Assembly (NCBI GenBank): GCA_020636215.1
Contig: JACJYG010000007.1
Span: 663,447 to 727,446, forward strand
Length of the DNA stretch: 64,000 bases
Origin: Lewinellaceae bacterium
GTDB taxonomy: Bacteria > Bacteroidota > Bacteroidia > Chitinophagales > Saprospiraceae
Direction: 5' to 3'
This document shows positions 27,412-36,623 of the stretch, one piece after another. Each line of letters starts with the position of its first letter. The first letter of the stretch is position 1. The translations under genes were made by a program, and so were the position numbers. The notes beneath the pieces were generated by a model. It made no database searches. It had not been told where the DNA came from and saw only the letters and a program-made list of their open reading frames with translations.

Positions 27412-27465
27412 CGTTCGCTTTTAAGGACCGTATTATATATTCAGAAGGAAAACTCGGGTGTTAAC

Positions 27466-28707
27466 ATGAAAAGTTTACTCAAGATCTCACTAGTCCTGCT
27501 AGTGTTGGTGGTAGCTTCTTGCGGCCGCCGCGAAAACGGCCAGTTGGTCGGTGCTCTCGATCGTCCAGCCTGGAAAGGCATCAATCCCTTTGGAATGGTT
27601 TACGTACCCTCGGGTACGCTGCACATTGGCCCGTCCGATCAGGACGTTAGCAACACTTTTGTGCAACGTCAAAAAGCCATTTCTATTCAGGGATTCTTTA
27701 TGGATGACACGGAAATCACCAACAACGAATACCGCCAGTTCGTCTACTGGGTGCGGGATTCCCTGGCACACACCTATCTCGATCACTACACCGAAACAGA
27801 CGATGGCGAAGAGCGCATCGACTGGGAATATGAGATCGACTGGGAAGACGAAGGCTTGGAAGACCTCTACTACCAGGGCGATGACCGTTTCGCCGGCAAA
27901 AAAGAACTCGACGCCAGCAAGCTGGTTTTCGAATATGAATGGTACGATTGGCAAAAAGCTGCCCACGACCACGGCCGCTCTCCGCGGAACGCTTTCATTC
28001 AGCGTAAGAAAGTCAACATCTATCCGGATACCCTCGTTTGGATTCGCGACTTTTCTTACTCCTATAACGAGCCAATGACTCGTAACTATTTCTGGCATCC
28101 GGCTTTCGACGATTATCCCGTGGTGGGGGTCGATTGGCACATGGCTAATGCCTTTACCTATTGGCGCACCAAGCTTTGGGATACTTACGCGCTGACCCGC
28201 GGTGACGGTATCAATACGGAAGAATTCCGTCTTCCCACCGAGCATGAATGGGAATATGCAGCCCGTGGCGGCCACGACCTGGCCCCTTATCCCTGGGGTG
28301 GATATTACGTTCGCAATGCCAAAGGCTGTTTGTTGGCCAACTTCAAACCCGGCCGTGGTAATTACCCCGAGGATGGAGGCTTATATACGGTAAAAGCAGA
28401 TGCCTATTTCCCTAATGATTTCGGCCTGTACAATATGTCGGGCAATGTAGCAGAATGGACCAGTACTGCCTACTATGCCAATGCCTACTCTTTCCTTCAC
28501 GACCTCAACCCGGATATTCGATACGACGCCAAAGACGATGACCCTGAAGCTTACAAGCGCAAGGTAATCCGTGGTGGTTCCTGGAAAGACATTGCACATT
28601 TCATGCAAACCGGCACACGCCATTGGGAGTATCAGGACACTACCAAGTCCTACATCGGCTTCCGCTGTGCATTGACCTTCCTCGGCCGTTCGCTGAATGA
28701 TTTCTAA
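27466..28707 (+). CDS. gldK: T9SS/gliding motility lipoprotein GldK (PorK)
   Basis: A 413-residue lipoprotein: the signal sequence ends in VVASC, so Cys is lipidated and the protein is anchored to the periplasmic side of the outer membrane. The body is an FGE-sulfatase-like domain (MVYVPSGTLHIG, ITNNEYRQFVYWVRDS, FRLPTEHEWEYAARGG, SGNVAEWTST, IRGGSWKD, YIGFRCAL), the fold GldK shares with formylglycine-generating enzymes. GldK and GldN form periplasmic rings of the T9SS, and that activity is structural, not catalytic. The start is set by the lipoprotein signal and by the promoter just upstream. A strong hairpin follows the stop and separates it from gldL by 360 bp. Confidence 0.95.
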   Translation: MKSLLKISLVLLVLVVASCGRRENGQLVGALDRPAWKGINPFGMVYVPSGTLHIGPSDQDVSNTFVQRQKAISIQGFFMDDTEITNNEYRQFVYWVRDSLAHTYLDHYTETDDGEERIDWEYEIDWEDEGLEDLYYQGDDRFAGKKELDASKLVFEYEWYDWQKAAHDHGRSPRNAFIQRKKVNIYPDTLVWIRDFSYSYNEPMTRNYFWHPAFDDYPVVGVDWHMANAFTYWRTKLWDTYALTRGDGINTEEFRLPTEHEWEYAARGGHDLAPYPWGGYYVRNAKGCLLANFKPGRGNYPEDGGLYTVKADAYFPNDFGLYNMSGNVAEWTSTAYYANAYSFLHDLNPDIRYDAKDDDPEAYKRKVIRGGSWKDIAHFMQTGTRHWEYQDTTKSYIGFRCALTFLGRSLNDF

Positions 28708-28719
28708 TCAAAGGCAAAG

Positions 28720-28754
28720 AAAGATGGATACTGCTTCGTGCAGTATCCATCTTT
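28720..28754 (+). terminator. Perfect 15-bp hairpin after gldK
   Basis: AAAGATGGATACTGC (28720-28734) pairs perfectly with 28740-28754 around loop TTCGT. The 3' arm ends CTTT and is followed by CCCATACC, so there is no long T tail; it may terminate partially or protect the gldK mRNA end. A second hairpin, GGGTTTT-CGG-AAAACCC (29003-29019), precedes gldL. The rest of this 360-bp gap shows nothing coding. Confidence 0.6.
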
Positions 28755-29067
28755 CCCATACCATCCCAGAAGGAAGAGACAGCAGCTTACATATCTTCAC
28801 CACACCCAACACCATGATTTTTTCCACAGGCTGGCTTCCATCCGCTAAAGGATGAGGGCTAAACCTGGCGCAAGGGGCTCCAGATACCAAGGAGGCTTGC
28901 GATAGGCTAATGTTCCGAAATAGGAGATTAGCAGCGGAAAAAAAAACTAAAAAAATAATAATGTAGCCCTGTAACCTTTTGAAAGGGCCGCATTATGAAG
29001 GTGGGTTTTCGGAAAACCCGTCGAGAAAGAAAAAATTTTAGCTAACTTATTCAAAAGAGAACTAAAG

Positions 29068-29688
29068 ATGAGTTTCTTAAAGTCAAAAGGGTTCAAGTAC
29101 ATTAAAAACCTGATTATCGGTGTAGGTGCATCCGTAGTATTGATGGGAGCCCTCTTCAAACTGGAGAGCTGGGAAGGCGCTTCTACGATGTTGATCATCG
29201 GCCTTTCTGTGGAGGCATTCATCTTCCTCTTCCTTGGCGTCATCGGCCCGGAACCAGATTACTACTGGGACAAGCTCTACCCGGGACTGAGCGATTATGG
29301 CTCCAACATCGCCCCTCTGACGGCTGGCGATATGGGGGCTCCGAGCCTGCAGCCCGCCTCTACGCCTTTGAATGGTGAAGTGGTTGAGCAACAATTGGGA
29401 GGAATGCTTACTGAATTGCAAACCATGTCTAAAAGCCTGTCTTCTCTGAAGGCTCTTCAGGATGTGGACTTTTCCGGCACGAGCGATCAGATTCGCGCTA
29501 TGAACAACTTCTACGCCAAACTGAACGAAGCGATGGCGGACCTGAGTGATTCACTGGAAGATACCAAGCAATACAAAGACCAGCTGGCAGTTCTGAATCA
29601 GAACATCGGTTCATTGAACCACACCTACAGCCAGTTGAACTCGGTTTATGGCAACGTGATCTCTGCCATGGCCAGCGTCAATAAGTAA
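29068..29688 (+). CDS. gldL: Gliding motility/T9SS motor protein GldL (PorL)
   Basis: A 206-residue inner-membrane protein with two N-terminal transmembrane helices (about 11-31 and 40-60) and a cytoplasmic coiled-coil-rich C-terminal part. With GldM it forms the proton-driven rotary motor that powers T9SS secretion and gliding. In F. johnsoniae a membrane-embedded Glu at position 49 is essential; here Glu49 falls in helix two (LIIGLSVEAFIFLFLG), at the same number. The conserved PDYYWDKLYPGLSDY segment follows the second helix. gldM starts 50 bp downstream, so the two are co-transcribed. Confidence 0.95.
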   Translation: MSFLKSKGFKYIKNLIIGVGASVVLMGALFKLESWEGASTMLIIGLSVEAFIFLFLGVIGPEPDYYWDKLYPGLSDYGSNIAPLTAGDMGAPSLQPASTPLNGEVVEQQLGGMLTELQTMSKSLSSLKALQDVDFSGTSDQIRAMNNFYAKLNEAMADLSDSLEDTKQYKDQLAVLNQNIGSLNHTYSQLNSVYGNVISAMASVNK

Positions 29689-29738
29689 GTTTTGCCGTGC
29701 GATTAACCATTTTTCGAATTTTTAAAAGCTCTTAAGCT

Positions 29739-31280
29739 ATGTCTATACCTAAGGAACCGCGGCAGCTTATGATCAACCTCATGTACCTGGTGTTGACTGC
29801 CCTGCTGGCGCTCAATATCTCAGCTGAGGTAATGAATGCGTTCTTTACGCTCGATAAAGGTATCAAGCAGAGTAATGGTATTATTGAGAATACTAACCTG
29901 ACTCTTTTGGGTAATATCCAGAAGCAGGCTGATGCCTATAAGAACGAAAAGAACGACCAATTTCTGGCTGCTGCCAAAGATGTTAAAAAAACTGCTGACG
30001 AATTTGTTACCTATATCGATGATCTGAAAAAGGAGCTTTTCGATGCAGCGGGCGGGGCTTCTGAAAAAAATCCAGACCAGCCCAAACGGATCAAAGATAA
30101 GGATGTAACCACCCGCCTGTTGGTGGGCCTGGAAAAACAACCTGGAAAAGGATACGAACTGGAACAGAAGATCCGGGATACCCGCACTAAGCTCGAAGAG
30201 CTGGTGGGTAAAGACCCTGCTACAGTTTCGTCCATGCCATTGGCCATTGATGATGAAGCGGTCAAAAAATCGGATAAGAAAGATTGGGTGGAATACAACT
30301 TCTTCCAAATGCCGGTTGCAGCGGTGTTCCCTATCCTTACCAAGATCCAGAATGATGCCAAAGCTTCTTCCACTACTGCCCTGAACTACCTGTTGGGCAA
30401 AGTGGCCGGCGAGGATATCAAGTTTGATGCTTTCGAACCGGTGGTATCCGCCAGCAAAGGCTATGTCATTCGTGGGGAAAAGTATACAGCGGATGTCTTC
30501 CTGAGTGCGTTCAGTACTTCTGCCGGGGACAATACTCGCATTTCGGTCAATGGGTCTAACCTGCCCGTTAAAGACGGGAAAGCGACCTATGAAACCACCA
30601 CCAGCGGAATCGGCACCAAAAAGTATAGCGTCAAGATCGATGTGGTCAACCCTATTACCAATGAGGTGAAGTCTTATACCAAAGAGTTTGAGTATGAGGT
30701 TGGAGAACGTTCCGTTGCTGTTTCTGCCGAAAAGATGAATGTATTTTACATTGGTGTAGATAACCCGGTCGTCGTTTCGGCCGCCGGTATCTCTTCCAAT
30801 GATTTAAGCGTTAGCATCAGCGGCGGCGGCGGCTCTATCAAAAAGGTTGGTTCAGCTAACTATGTCGTTAACGTTACTACACCTGGTGATTGCCGCGTCA
30901 ACGTGAGTGGCGGTGGCCTGCGCGACAGCAAACCATTCCGCGTCAAGCGCATTCCCGACCCCGTTGCCCGCCTGAGCAAATCCAGTGGCGGCGCTATGGG
31001 TAACGGTGAATTCAAAGCACAGGGTGGCGTAGGCGCCTTCCTCGACAACTTTGATTTCGATGCTACCTGTCAGATCCAGGGCTTTACCCTGGTTTATGTA
31101 GCTTCCCGTCAGGACCCCGTCGAGATAATCAATGCCGGGGCCCGTTATAACGATGCGGCCCAACGGATGGTGCAGAAGGCTAAGCCAGGAGACATCTATT
31201 ACTTCGACGACGTAAAAGCGCGTTGCCCGGGTGATAATGTCGGCCGCCCGATCAACTCAATGGTGTTTAAGATTAAGTAA
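29739..31280 (+). CDS. gldM: Gliding motility/T9SS motor protein GldM (PorM)
   Basis: A 513-residue inner-membrane protein: one N-terminal transmembrane helix (QLMINLMYLVLTALLALNIS) and a long periplasmic part of four beta/helical domains that spans to the outer-membrane GldK/GldN ring. The N-terminus SIPKEPRQLMINLMYLVLTA is close to invariant in the family. Helical D1 covers about residues 35-230, beta domains D2-D4 the remainder, ending with GDIYYFDDVKARCPGDN. It forms a dimer threaded through the GldL pentamer in known structures. It is followed by a terminator-like hairpin rather than directly by gldN. Confidence 0.96.
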   Translation: MSIPKEPRQLMINLMYLVLTALLALNISAEVMNAFFTLDKGIKQSNGIIENTNLTLLGNIQKQADAYKNEKNDQFLAAAKDVKKTADEFVTYIDDLKKELFDAAGGASEKNPDQPKRIKDKDVTTRLLVGLEKQPGKGYELEQKIRDTRTKLEELVGKDPATVSSMPLAIDDEAVKKSDKKDWVEYNFFQMPVAAVFPILTKIQNDAKASSTTALNYLLGKVAGEDIKFDAFEPVVSASKGYVIRGEKYTADVFLSAFSTSAGDNTRISVNGSNLPVKDGKATYETTTSGIGTKKYSVKIDVVNPITNEVKSYTKEFEYEVGERSVAVSAEKMNVFYIGVDNPVVVSAAGISSNDLSVSISGGGGSIKKVGSANYVVNVTTPGDCRVNVSGGGLRDSKPFRVKRIPDPVARLSKSSGGAMGNGEFKAQGGVGAFLDNFDFDATCQIQGFTLVYVASRQDPVEIINAGARYNDAAQRMVQKAKPGDIYYFDDVKARCPGDNVGRPINSMVFKIK

Positions 31281-31295
31281 TTCCAATATATTTGG

Positions 31296-31350
31296 ACTGC
31301 CCGGCGCGGTTGGCAAAGGCCATCAATGCCGGGCAGTTCTCCATTTTTTA
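31296..31350 (+). terminator. Terminator-like hairpin after gldM
   Basis: ACTGCCCGGC (31296-31305) pairs with GCCGGGCAGT (31328-31337), with inner pairing in the loop, followed by TCTCCATTTTTTA. The rest of the 391-bp gap to gldN contains two further hairpins: CTTACT-TCGTT-AGTAAG (31445-31461) and a 9-bp stem with GGAA loop (31495-31516). This suggests a structured gldN leader with its own promoter, which I could not locate. Confidence 0.6.
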
Positions 31351-31671
31351 CAGGACACTCCGGATTCAAAACTTGACAAAGCTTAGAGTCGGGAGATGCC
31401 CGGTGTTTTTTTAATTTGCTGTTGGAATAAAAAATAGTTCGTTGCTTACTTCGTTAGTAAGTTGTAATAGAACAAACAAACTGGTTGTAAACTGCTGCTG
31501 AGTGGAAACTCGGCAGTTCGGCGACCATGGCAGTGCGAAGGAACGTGGTGTTAAATTACTGTTTTTCTTTTCTTTAGCAGAGGCAAAGCAGTATTTTCGT
31601 GCTCCTTAGGTTTTTTTCGGCCGTATCCGCAACCGTCTCAATCAAAACTTTAAAGCATTAAAAATTCAGCC

Positions 31672-32538
31672 ATGAAGATCGCTCTGAAACTGCTAAGTTT
31701 AGGTTTGCTCTTGTTCTTCTTTGCCGGCCCGGTGTTGGCCCAGATTCCGGACAATATCATCATTACGGAATCAGGAGAGCCGAATGCAGACAAACCCCTC
31801 GATGACATCGTCGAAAAGCGGCTAACGGTCGAAAAGCGCGTTCTGCCTTACGACCATGTCCGCGAGGCGGACATCTTTTGGGAAAAGCGTATCTGGCGTA
31901 TTATCGACGTACGTGAGAAAATGAACCTGCCTTTCGCTTACCCCGAACGCCCACTCTTCACCATCTTCCAGGAAGCTGCCGAATCCGGTGAAATCACGGT
32001 ATACAGTACGGAAGATGACAAGTTCTCCATCCCCCTGACGCCGGATGAGGTCGCCTCCATGGGCGCCAGTGTGGATACCATCGCTACCGTAGACCCCGAA
32101 ACCTATGAAGAGACCTTCCAGATCGTCCGTAACGAGGTTAACCCTTCGGACGTGAAGCGTTTCCGCCTGAAGGAGATTTGGTTCTTCGATGAAGAATCCT
32201 CCACACTGCAGGTACGTATTCTGGGTATTGCTCCGCTGATCGAGGAATTCGATGATAACGGCAACTTCAAATACGAGCGCCCTATGTTCTGGGTATATTA
32301 TCCAGGAGCCCGGGAAGTATTGGGCCGCGAGCGGGTTTTCAATATCGGGAACGACAGCAGCCCTATGACCTGGGAGGATATTTTTGAAATGCGTTTCTTC
32401 TCCAGCTACATCTACAAGGAGTCCAATGTGTTTGACCGCCGTCTGGAAGATTACCTTTCCGGTGTTGACCTGCTGATGGAAGCTGAAAATATCAAGCAGG
32501 AAATATTTAACTTCGAACACGACCTCTGGACGTATTAA
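31672..32538 (+). CDS. gldN: Gliding motility/T9SS ring protein GldN (PorN)
   Basis: A 288-residue periplasmic protein with a signal peptide (LLSLGLLLFFFAGPVLAQ). The family blocks EADIFWEKRIWRIIDVREKMN, PLFTIFQEAAESGEITVY, IKEIW-like FRLKEIWFFDEESSTLQVRI and MTWEDIFEMRFFSSYIYKESN are all recognisable. GldN binds the lipoprotein GldK to build the T9SS periplasmic ring; only one copy (no GldO paralogue) is present here. It is separated from gldM by 391 bp with hairpins, and ends the cluster with a strong terminator. Confidence 0.95.
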   Translation: MKIALKLLSLGLLLFFFAGPVLAQIPDNIIITESGEPNADKPLDDIVEKRLTVEKRVLPYDHVREADIFWEKRIWRIIDVREKMNLPFAYPERPLFTIFQEAAESGEITVYSTEDDKFSIPLTPDEVASMGASVDTIATVDPETYEETFQIVRNEVNPSDVKRFRLKEIWFFDEESSTLQVRILGIAPLIEEFDDNGNFKYERPMFWVYYPGAREVLGRERVFNIGNDSSPMTWEDIFEMRFFSSYIYKESNVFDRRLEDYLSGVDLLMEAENIKQEIFNFEHDLWTY

Positions 32539-32574
32539 TACCGTCCGTCCTAAATAAAATACACGATTTTACAA

Positions 32575-32616
32575 AGAGCGGCTTTCCCGGAGTGGGAAAG
32601 CCGCTCTCTATTTTAA
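32575..32616 (+). terminator. Intrinsic terminator of gldN
   Basis: Perfect 14-bp stem (32575-32588 with 32594-32607), loop GGAGT, then CTATTTTA. It lies between gldN and the convergent helicase gene and may act for both strands. Confidence 0.85.
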
Positions 32617-32634
32617 ACCCCGTCACATTACTAA

Positions 32635-34554
32635 TTAGCCATTAAACCCCACTCCACGCATATACTCCCAGGCCGTCTGGTATGATCCCATACTTTCACA
32701 GTAATTCAGAAAATCAGCGTAGAAGCCATCATTGCCGATAGTGGCGCTATCGCCAACGACGACCAGTTTTTTGCGGGCGCGGGTCATAGCTACGTTCATA
32801 CGCCGGTAATCAGAGAGGAATCCAATCTCGCTTTTGCCGTTGGAGCGAACCAGGGAAATGTAAACTACATCCCGTTCCTGTCCCTGAAAACCATCGATGG
32901 TATTGACAGATAGTGGACACAGGGCAAGCATCACATCTTCTTCTATCATCCGTTGCATGTGCAGGACTTGCTCCCGGTAGGGAGAAATTATAGCAATGGA
33001 AGGCATCGGGCTTTCAGGGTAAGCCTGGGTCAATTGGTAGAGATGTTCCCTGAGAATAAGGAATTCTTCCGGGTTGTAGCGACTCTGATATTGAGGTTGT
33101 ACTTTCTCTTCGAACCCACAGCCTGCTGTATCAATGAAGACCAATGGATTATTAGGCTTCACGGGTAGCAGGTGCTCGCGTACACTATCATCGGCCTGCA
33201 GGGCATTGTGATAAAAGCGGCGGTTAGAGAACCCCATAATGGCCTGATGCATACGGTACTGCACGTTTAGCAGACTGACCTGAGGTAGCCGCTTTAGGAG
33301 TTTTTCAATAAGGGTGGCTGTCAAACCTTGTCGTTGGGCTTCCTTCGATTGCACCGTTGGGGGCAACTGGAAAGGATCTCCGGCAAAGATAACCCTTGAG
33401 GCCCGGGTGATGGGAATCCAGGTAGCCGGTTCAAGCGCCTGAGCTGACTCATCGATCACGACAGTGTGAAACTTACATTGGTCCAATATCTCCTGAGCTG
33501 CGCCTACAAGGGTAGCAGTGATGACGTTGGAACTATCAAGTATCTGGCTTATAAGGCGGTTTTCAAGTTGGGTTGCCCAGGCTGAGAGTTCTTTGGCCTC
33601 TTCGAAAAGCTGGCGGCGTTCGTCGCGTTCTTCGTAGCCAAAGCGCCGTTTGAAACGCCGGGCTTTCCTGCGCGCCTCTGCCGCCTGTATTCTGACCTTT
33701 TTTATGTTCTTTGCCTCTGGATGATGAGAAAGCTTCATCTCCAGCGTATGGCTGAGGATACTTTCATCCACCCGGGAAATGTTCCCGATGCGCGTTACCT
33801 GCAAGCCCTCATTTGAAAGCCGCTCCGTCAATAAATCCACTGCAGTATTGCTGGGAGCGGTGACGAGGATGGTATTTTCCTGCTGCGCTATCAATTTGAT
33901 AGCCTGTACGAGGGTAGTGGTCTTACCGGTGCCCGGCGGGCCGTGTACAACAGCTACATCAAGTGCAGCCAGGATCTGGCTAACGGCTTGGTTTTGAGAA
34001 GGATTGAGTGTAGATATCTGAATGGGCTGCCGGCCTGTTTCAAAGCGGGGCTCCTGCCTGCCCATCAATACCGCTCTTAGTTCCGCAAGCCGGCCATTCT
34101 TCACTTCTTGTACTTTTGTGAGCGCCTTTTCCATTTCCTGGTAAGTCCGCTCATCGAATAGAAGGTCGACACCGATCATCCCCATGTTCAGCCAATCGGG
34201 CATATCCCTGCTGTTGAGAATAATTTTCATGCGGTTCTTATCGACGAACTGAACGACGCCGGTTCGTTCCGGCTGTTGTACGGCAGCTTGCCGGGTGTAA
34301 AGGTTGACTACTTTCCCCGAACGGAATTGGTGAGGGGCGCTTTCAGTGGCGTTCCGTTCAACGATCACAAATGCGCGTTCTCCGTAGGTATAGCCTTGCT
34401 TGCTTATCTGCAGGGGGTACCAGCTAAACCCCTGGGCGCGGCGTTCCTCCATAGAAAGGCGTTCCACCCGGTGCTTGAACTGCTCCAGGTCAGCCTGCTT
34501 TTCCAGTTGCAACAGCCTGGATAATTCTTTTAGTTCATTTTGGATATCGGTCAT
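32635..34554 (-). CDS. Superfamily 1 UPF1/IGHMBP2-like helicase
   Basis: A 639-residue cytoplasmic ATPase. An N-terminal beta-rich 1B-type domain with coiled-coil precedes the SF1 helicase motifs: Q-motif region LNPSQNQAV, Walker A GPPGTGKTTT near 208, motif Ia TAPSNTAVD, Walker B/motif II VIDESAQA, motif III FAGDPFQLPP, motif IV QYRMH, motif V TIDGFQGQERDVV and motif VI VAMTRARKKLVVVG. This arrangement is of the SF1B UPF1-like class that unwinds RNA or DNA 5' to 3'. The bacterial role is not established. The leader on the minus strand holds an inverted repeat at 34580-34610 (TCAAGGC/GCCTTGA). Confidence 0.93.
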   Translation of the reverse strand: MTDIQNELKELSRLLQLEKQADLEQFKHRVERLSMEERRAQGFSWYPLQISKQGYTYGERAFVIVERNATESAPHQFRSGKVVNLYTRQAAVQQPERTGVVQFVDKNRMKIILNSRDMPDWLNMGMIGVDLLFDERTYQEMEKALTKVQEVKNGRLAELRAVLMGRQEPRFETGRQPIQISTLNPSQNQAVSQILAALDVAVVHGPPGTGKTTTLVQAIKLIAQQENTILVTAPSNTAVDLLTERLSNEGLQVTRIGNISRVDESILSHTLEMKLSHHPEAKNIKKVRIQAAEARRKARRFKRRFGYEERDERRQLFEEAKELSAWATQLENRLISQILDSSNVITATLVGAAQEILDQCKFHTVVIDESAQALEPATWIPITRASRVIFAGDPFQLPPTVQSKEAQRQGLTATLIEKLLKRLPQVSLLNVQYRMHQAIMGFSNRRFYHNALQADDSVREHLLPVKPNNPLVFIDTAGCGFEEKVQPQYQSRYNPEEFLILREHLYQLTQAYPESPMPSIAIISPYREQVLHMQRMIEEDVMLALCPLSVNTIDGFQGQERDVVYISLVRSNGKSEIGFLSDYRRMNVAMTRARKKLVVVGDSATIGNDGFYADFLNYCESMGSYQTAWEYMRGVGFNG

Positions 34555-34732
34555 GCTGGTTATGGTTTCGATAATTGCGTCAAGGCTTTTTTATTGAGAA
34601 AAGGCCTTGAAAACTATGCAATAAGCTTACGCGTTAATAACTACACTTCAGCCCGATTGGTTTTTCAATTGCATAAAAACTAGCCGCTGGCCGGAATAAC
34701 GCATACCATAACAGTTCAACGCTTTCCAGCAC

Positions 34733-36550
34733 ATGTCTTCGGAAAATCCAACAGCTTTGCGAGATCAGTTCGCTGCCTTATCCAATCTTTCGCCTTTTTT
34801 TCGCCTCATCTGGCAGACCAGCCCCTATATGGCTGCCGGGAATGCCATCCTGCGCCTGGCCAGCTCTGCTATCCCCCTGGGAATGTTATATGTAGGCAAG
34901 GAGATCATCGACGAGGTGATCCGCCTCATCAATGCAGGCGGGGGTAACGCCTCCTATCTTTGGATAATGGTGGGCCTGGAACTGGGGCTGGGGGTTATTT
35001 CTGAGCTAAATAGCCGTGGAATAACACTGCTGGACAGCTTGCTGGGTGACCTGGTCGCCAACCGCACTTCAGTCGACCTGATCCGCCACGCTGCCCAGCT
35101 CGACCTGTATCAATTTGAAGATCCGGAATTCTACGATAAAATGGAGCGCGCCCGCAGGCAGACCACCGGCCGCACCGTGCTCATGTCTCAGGTGTTATCG
35201 CAGGTACAGGATATTATCACGGTGGCCATTCTCGGCGCTGGCCTGGTGGCCTTTAGCCCCTGGCTCATCCTTATCCTGGTAGTAGCCGTTATTCCTTCTT
35301 TTTTGGGAGAATCCCATTTCAACCAGCAATCCTATTCCCTGACCCGGAGCTGGACTCCTGAACGCAGGGAACTGGATTACCTGCGCTACATCGGCGCCAG
35401 CGACCAAACCGCCAAAGAAGTCAAGATATTCAATTTGACCGGTTTTATCGCCGAACGTTTCCAGGCGCTTTCTGACAAATACTATCAAGCCAACCGTCAC
35501 ATTGCCATCAGACGGGCAGGTTGGGGGATACTTTTGTCCTCTCTGGGTACGCTCGCTTATTATGGAGCCTATGTTTATATCCTTACCCAAACCATTGGAG
35601 GCCTGATAACGGTAGGCACGCTGACCTTTCTGGCTGGTTCCTTCAATCGCATGCAGAGCATGTTACAATCTATTATGAACCGTTTTTCCCGTATTGCGGA
35701 AGGGGCGCTCTACCTGCAGGACTTATTCGACTTTTTTAAAATTCAGCCCACGATCGTTTCTCCTCCAAACAGTCGTCGTTTCCCCCTGCCGGTAAGCCGG
35801 GGTTTTACCTTTGAAAATGTCAGCTTTCGTTATCCAAACAGCGAACGCTGGGCTGTCCGGAATTTATCTTTTCACATTGCTCCCGGTGAAAAATTGGCAT
35901 TGGTTGGCGAAAACGGAGCCGGCAAAACGACCCTGGTCAAGCTGCTGGCTCGCCTTTACGAGCCGACGGAAGGGCGCATCCTGGTCGATGGAGTTGATAT
36001 ACGGGATTACGACCTGAAAGCGTTACGAGGGAACATTGGCATCATCTTCCAGGACTACATCCGTTTTCAGATGAAGGCCGGGGAAAACATCGCTATCGGC
36101 CATATCGAGAGCGTCGGGGAACTACCTTCTATCCAGCAGGCAGCCCGTAAGAGCCTGGCCGATACGGTGGTGGACCAGCTTCCGGAGCGTTATGAACAAG
36201 TGCTTGGCAAACGTTTTGCCAATGGGGTTGACCTATCCGGCGGGGAGTGGCAGAAGATTGCTTTGGCCCGAGCGTATATGCGAAATGCCCAGCTACTAAT
36301 ACTCGATGAGCCCACCTCTGCGCTTGACGCCCGGGCCGAGCACGAGGTATTCCTGCGCTTTGCTGAACTGATCGAAGGCAAGTCGGCCGTGTTAATTTCT
36401 CACCGCTTCTCTACCGTCCGGATGGCCGATCGCATTCTTTTTCTGGAAAACGGCCAAAAACTGGAACTCGGTAGCCACGAAGAATTGTTGGCTCACAATG
36501 GACAATATGCCGAACTCTTCCGTTTACAGGCGAAAGGATATCAGGATTAG
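34733..36550 (+). CDS. ABC transporter, fused permease and ATPase
   Basis: A 605-residue inner-membrane half-transporter. The N-terminal 330 residues hold six transmembrane helices of the exporter type. The nucleotide-binding domain has Walker A GENGAGKTT near 395, the signature LSGGEW near 505, Walker B LLILDEPTSALD near 525 and the switch His in LISHRFSTV. It works as a homo- or heterodimer to export lipids, peptides or drugs; substrate is unknown. In the signature the usual GQ is replaced by GEW (SGGEWQK), seen in one branch of exporters. It stands alone as a single gene, then ruvX follows. Confidence 0.92.
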   Translation: MSSENPTALRDQFAALSNLSPFFRLIWQTSPYMAAGNAILRLASSAIPLGMLYVGKEIIDEVIRLINAGGGNASYLWIMVGLELGLGVISELNSRGITLLDSLLGDLVANRTSVDLIRHAAQLDLYQFEDPEFYDKMERARRQTTGRTVLMSQVLSQVQDIITVAILGAGLVAFSPWLILILVVAVIPSFLGESHFNQQSYSLTRSWTPERRELDYLRYIGASDQTAKEVKIFNLTGFIAERFQALSDKYYQANRHIAIRRAGWGILLSSLGTLAYYGAYVYILTQTIGGLITVGTLTFLAGSFNRMQSMLQSIMNRFSRIAEGALYLQDLFDFFKIQPTIVSPPNSRRFPLPVSRGFTFENVSFRYPNSERWAVRNLSFHIAPGEKLALVGENGAGKTTLVKLLARLYEPTEGRILVDGVDIRDYDLKALRGNIGIIFQDYIRFQMKAGENIAIGHIESVGELPSIQQAARKSLADTVVDQLPERYEQVLGKRFANGVDLSGGEWQKIALARAYMRNAQLLILDEPTSALDARAEHEVFLRFAELIEGKSAVLISHRFSTVRMADRILFLENGQKLELGSHEELLAHNGQYAELFRLQAKGYQD

Positions 36551-36583
36551 GGATGGCCAGCTAGCGAAATCCAGCATTTTCCT

Positions 36584-36591
36584 TACTTTTG
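36584..36591 (+). promoter_or_regulatory. Candidate -7 element of ruvX-def
   Basis: TACTTTTG matches TAnnTTTG and lies 32 bp before the ruvX start; no good -33 box is visible. Confidence 0.4.
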
Positions 36592-36623
36592 CTGCGAACA
36601 AAACCACTTAAAACGATAACAAT

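Noticed and set aside
27367..27465. 33-residue N-terminal extension of GldK
   Set aside because: It overlaps the promoter at 27381-27411 and would bury the lipoprotein signal.
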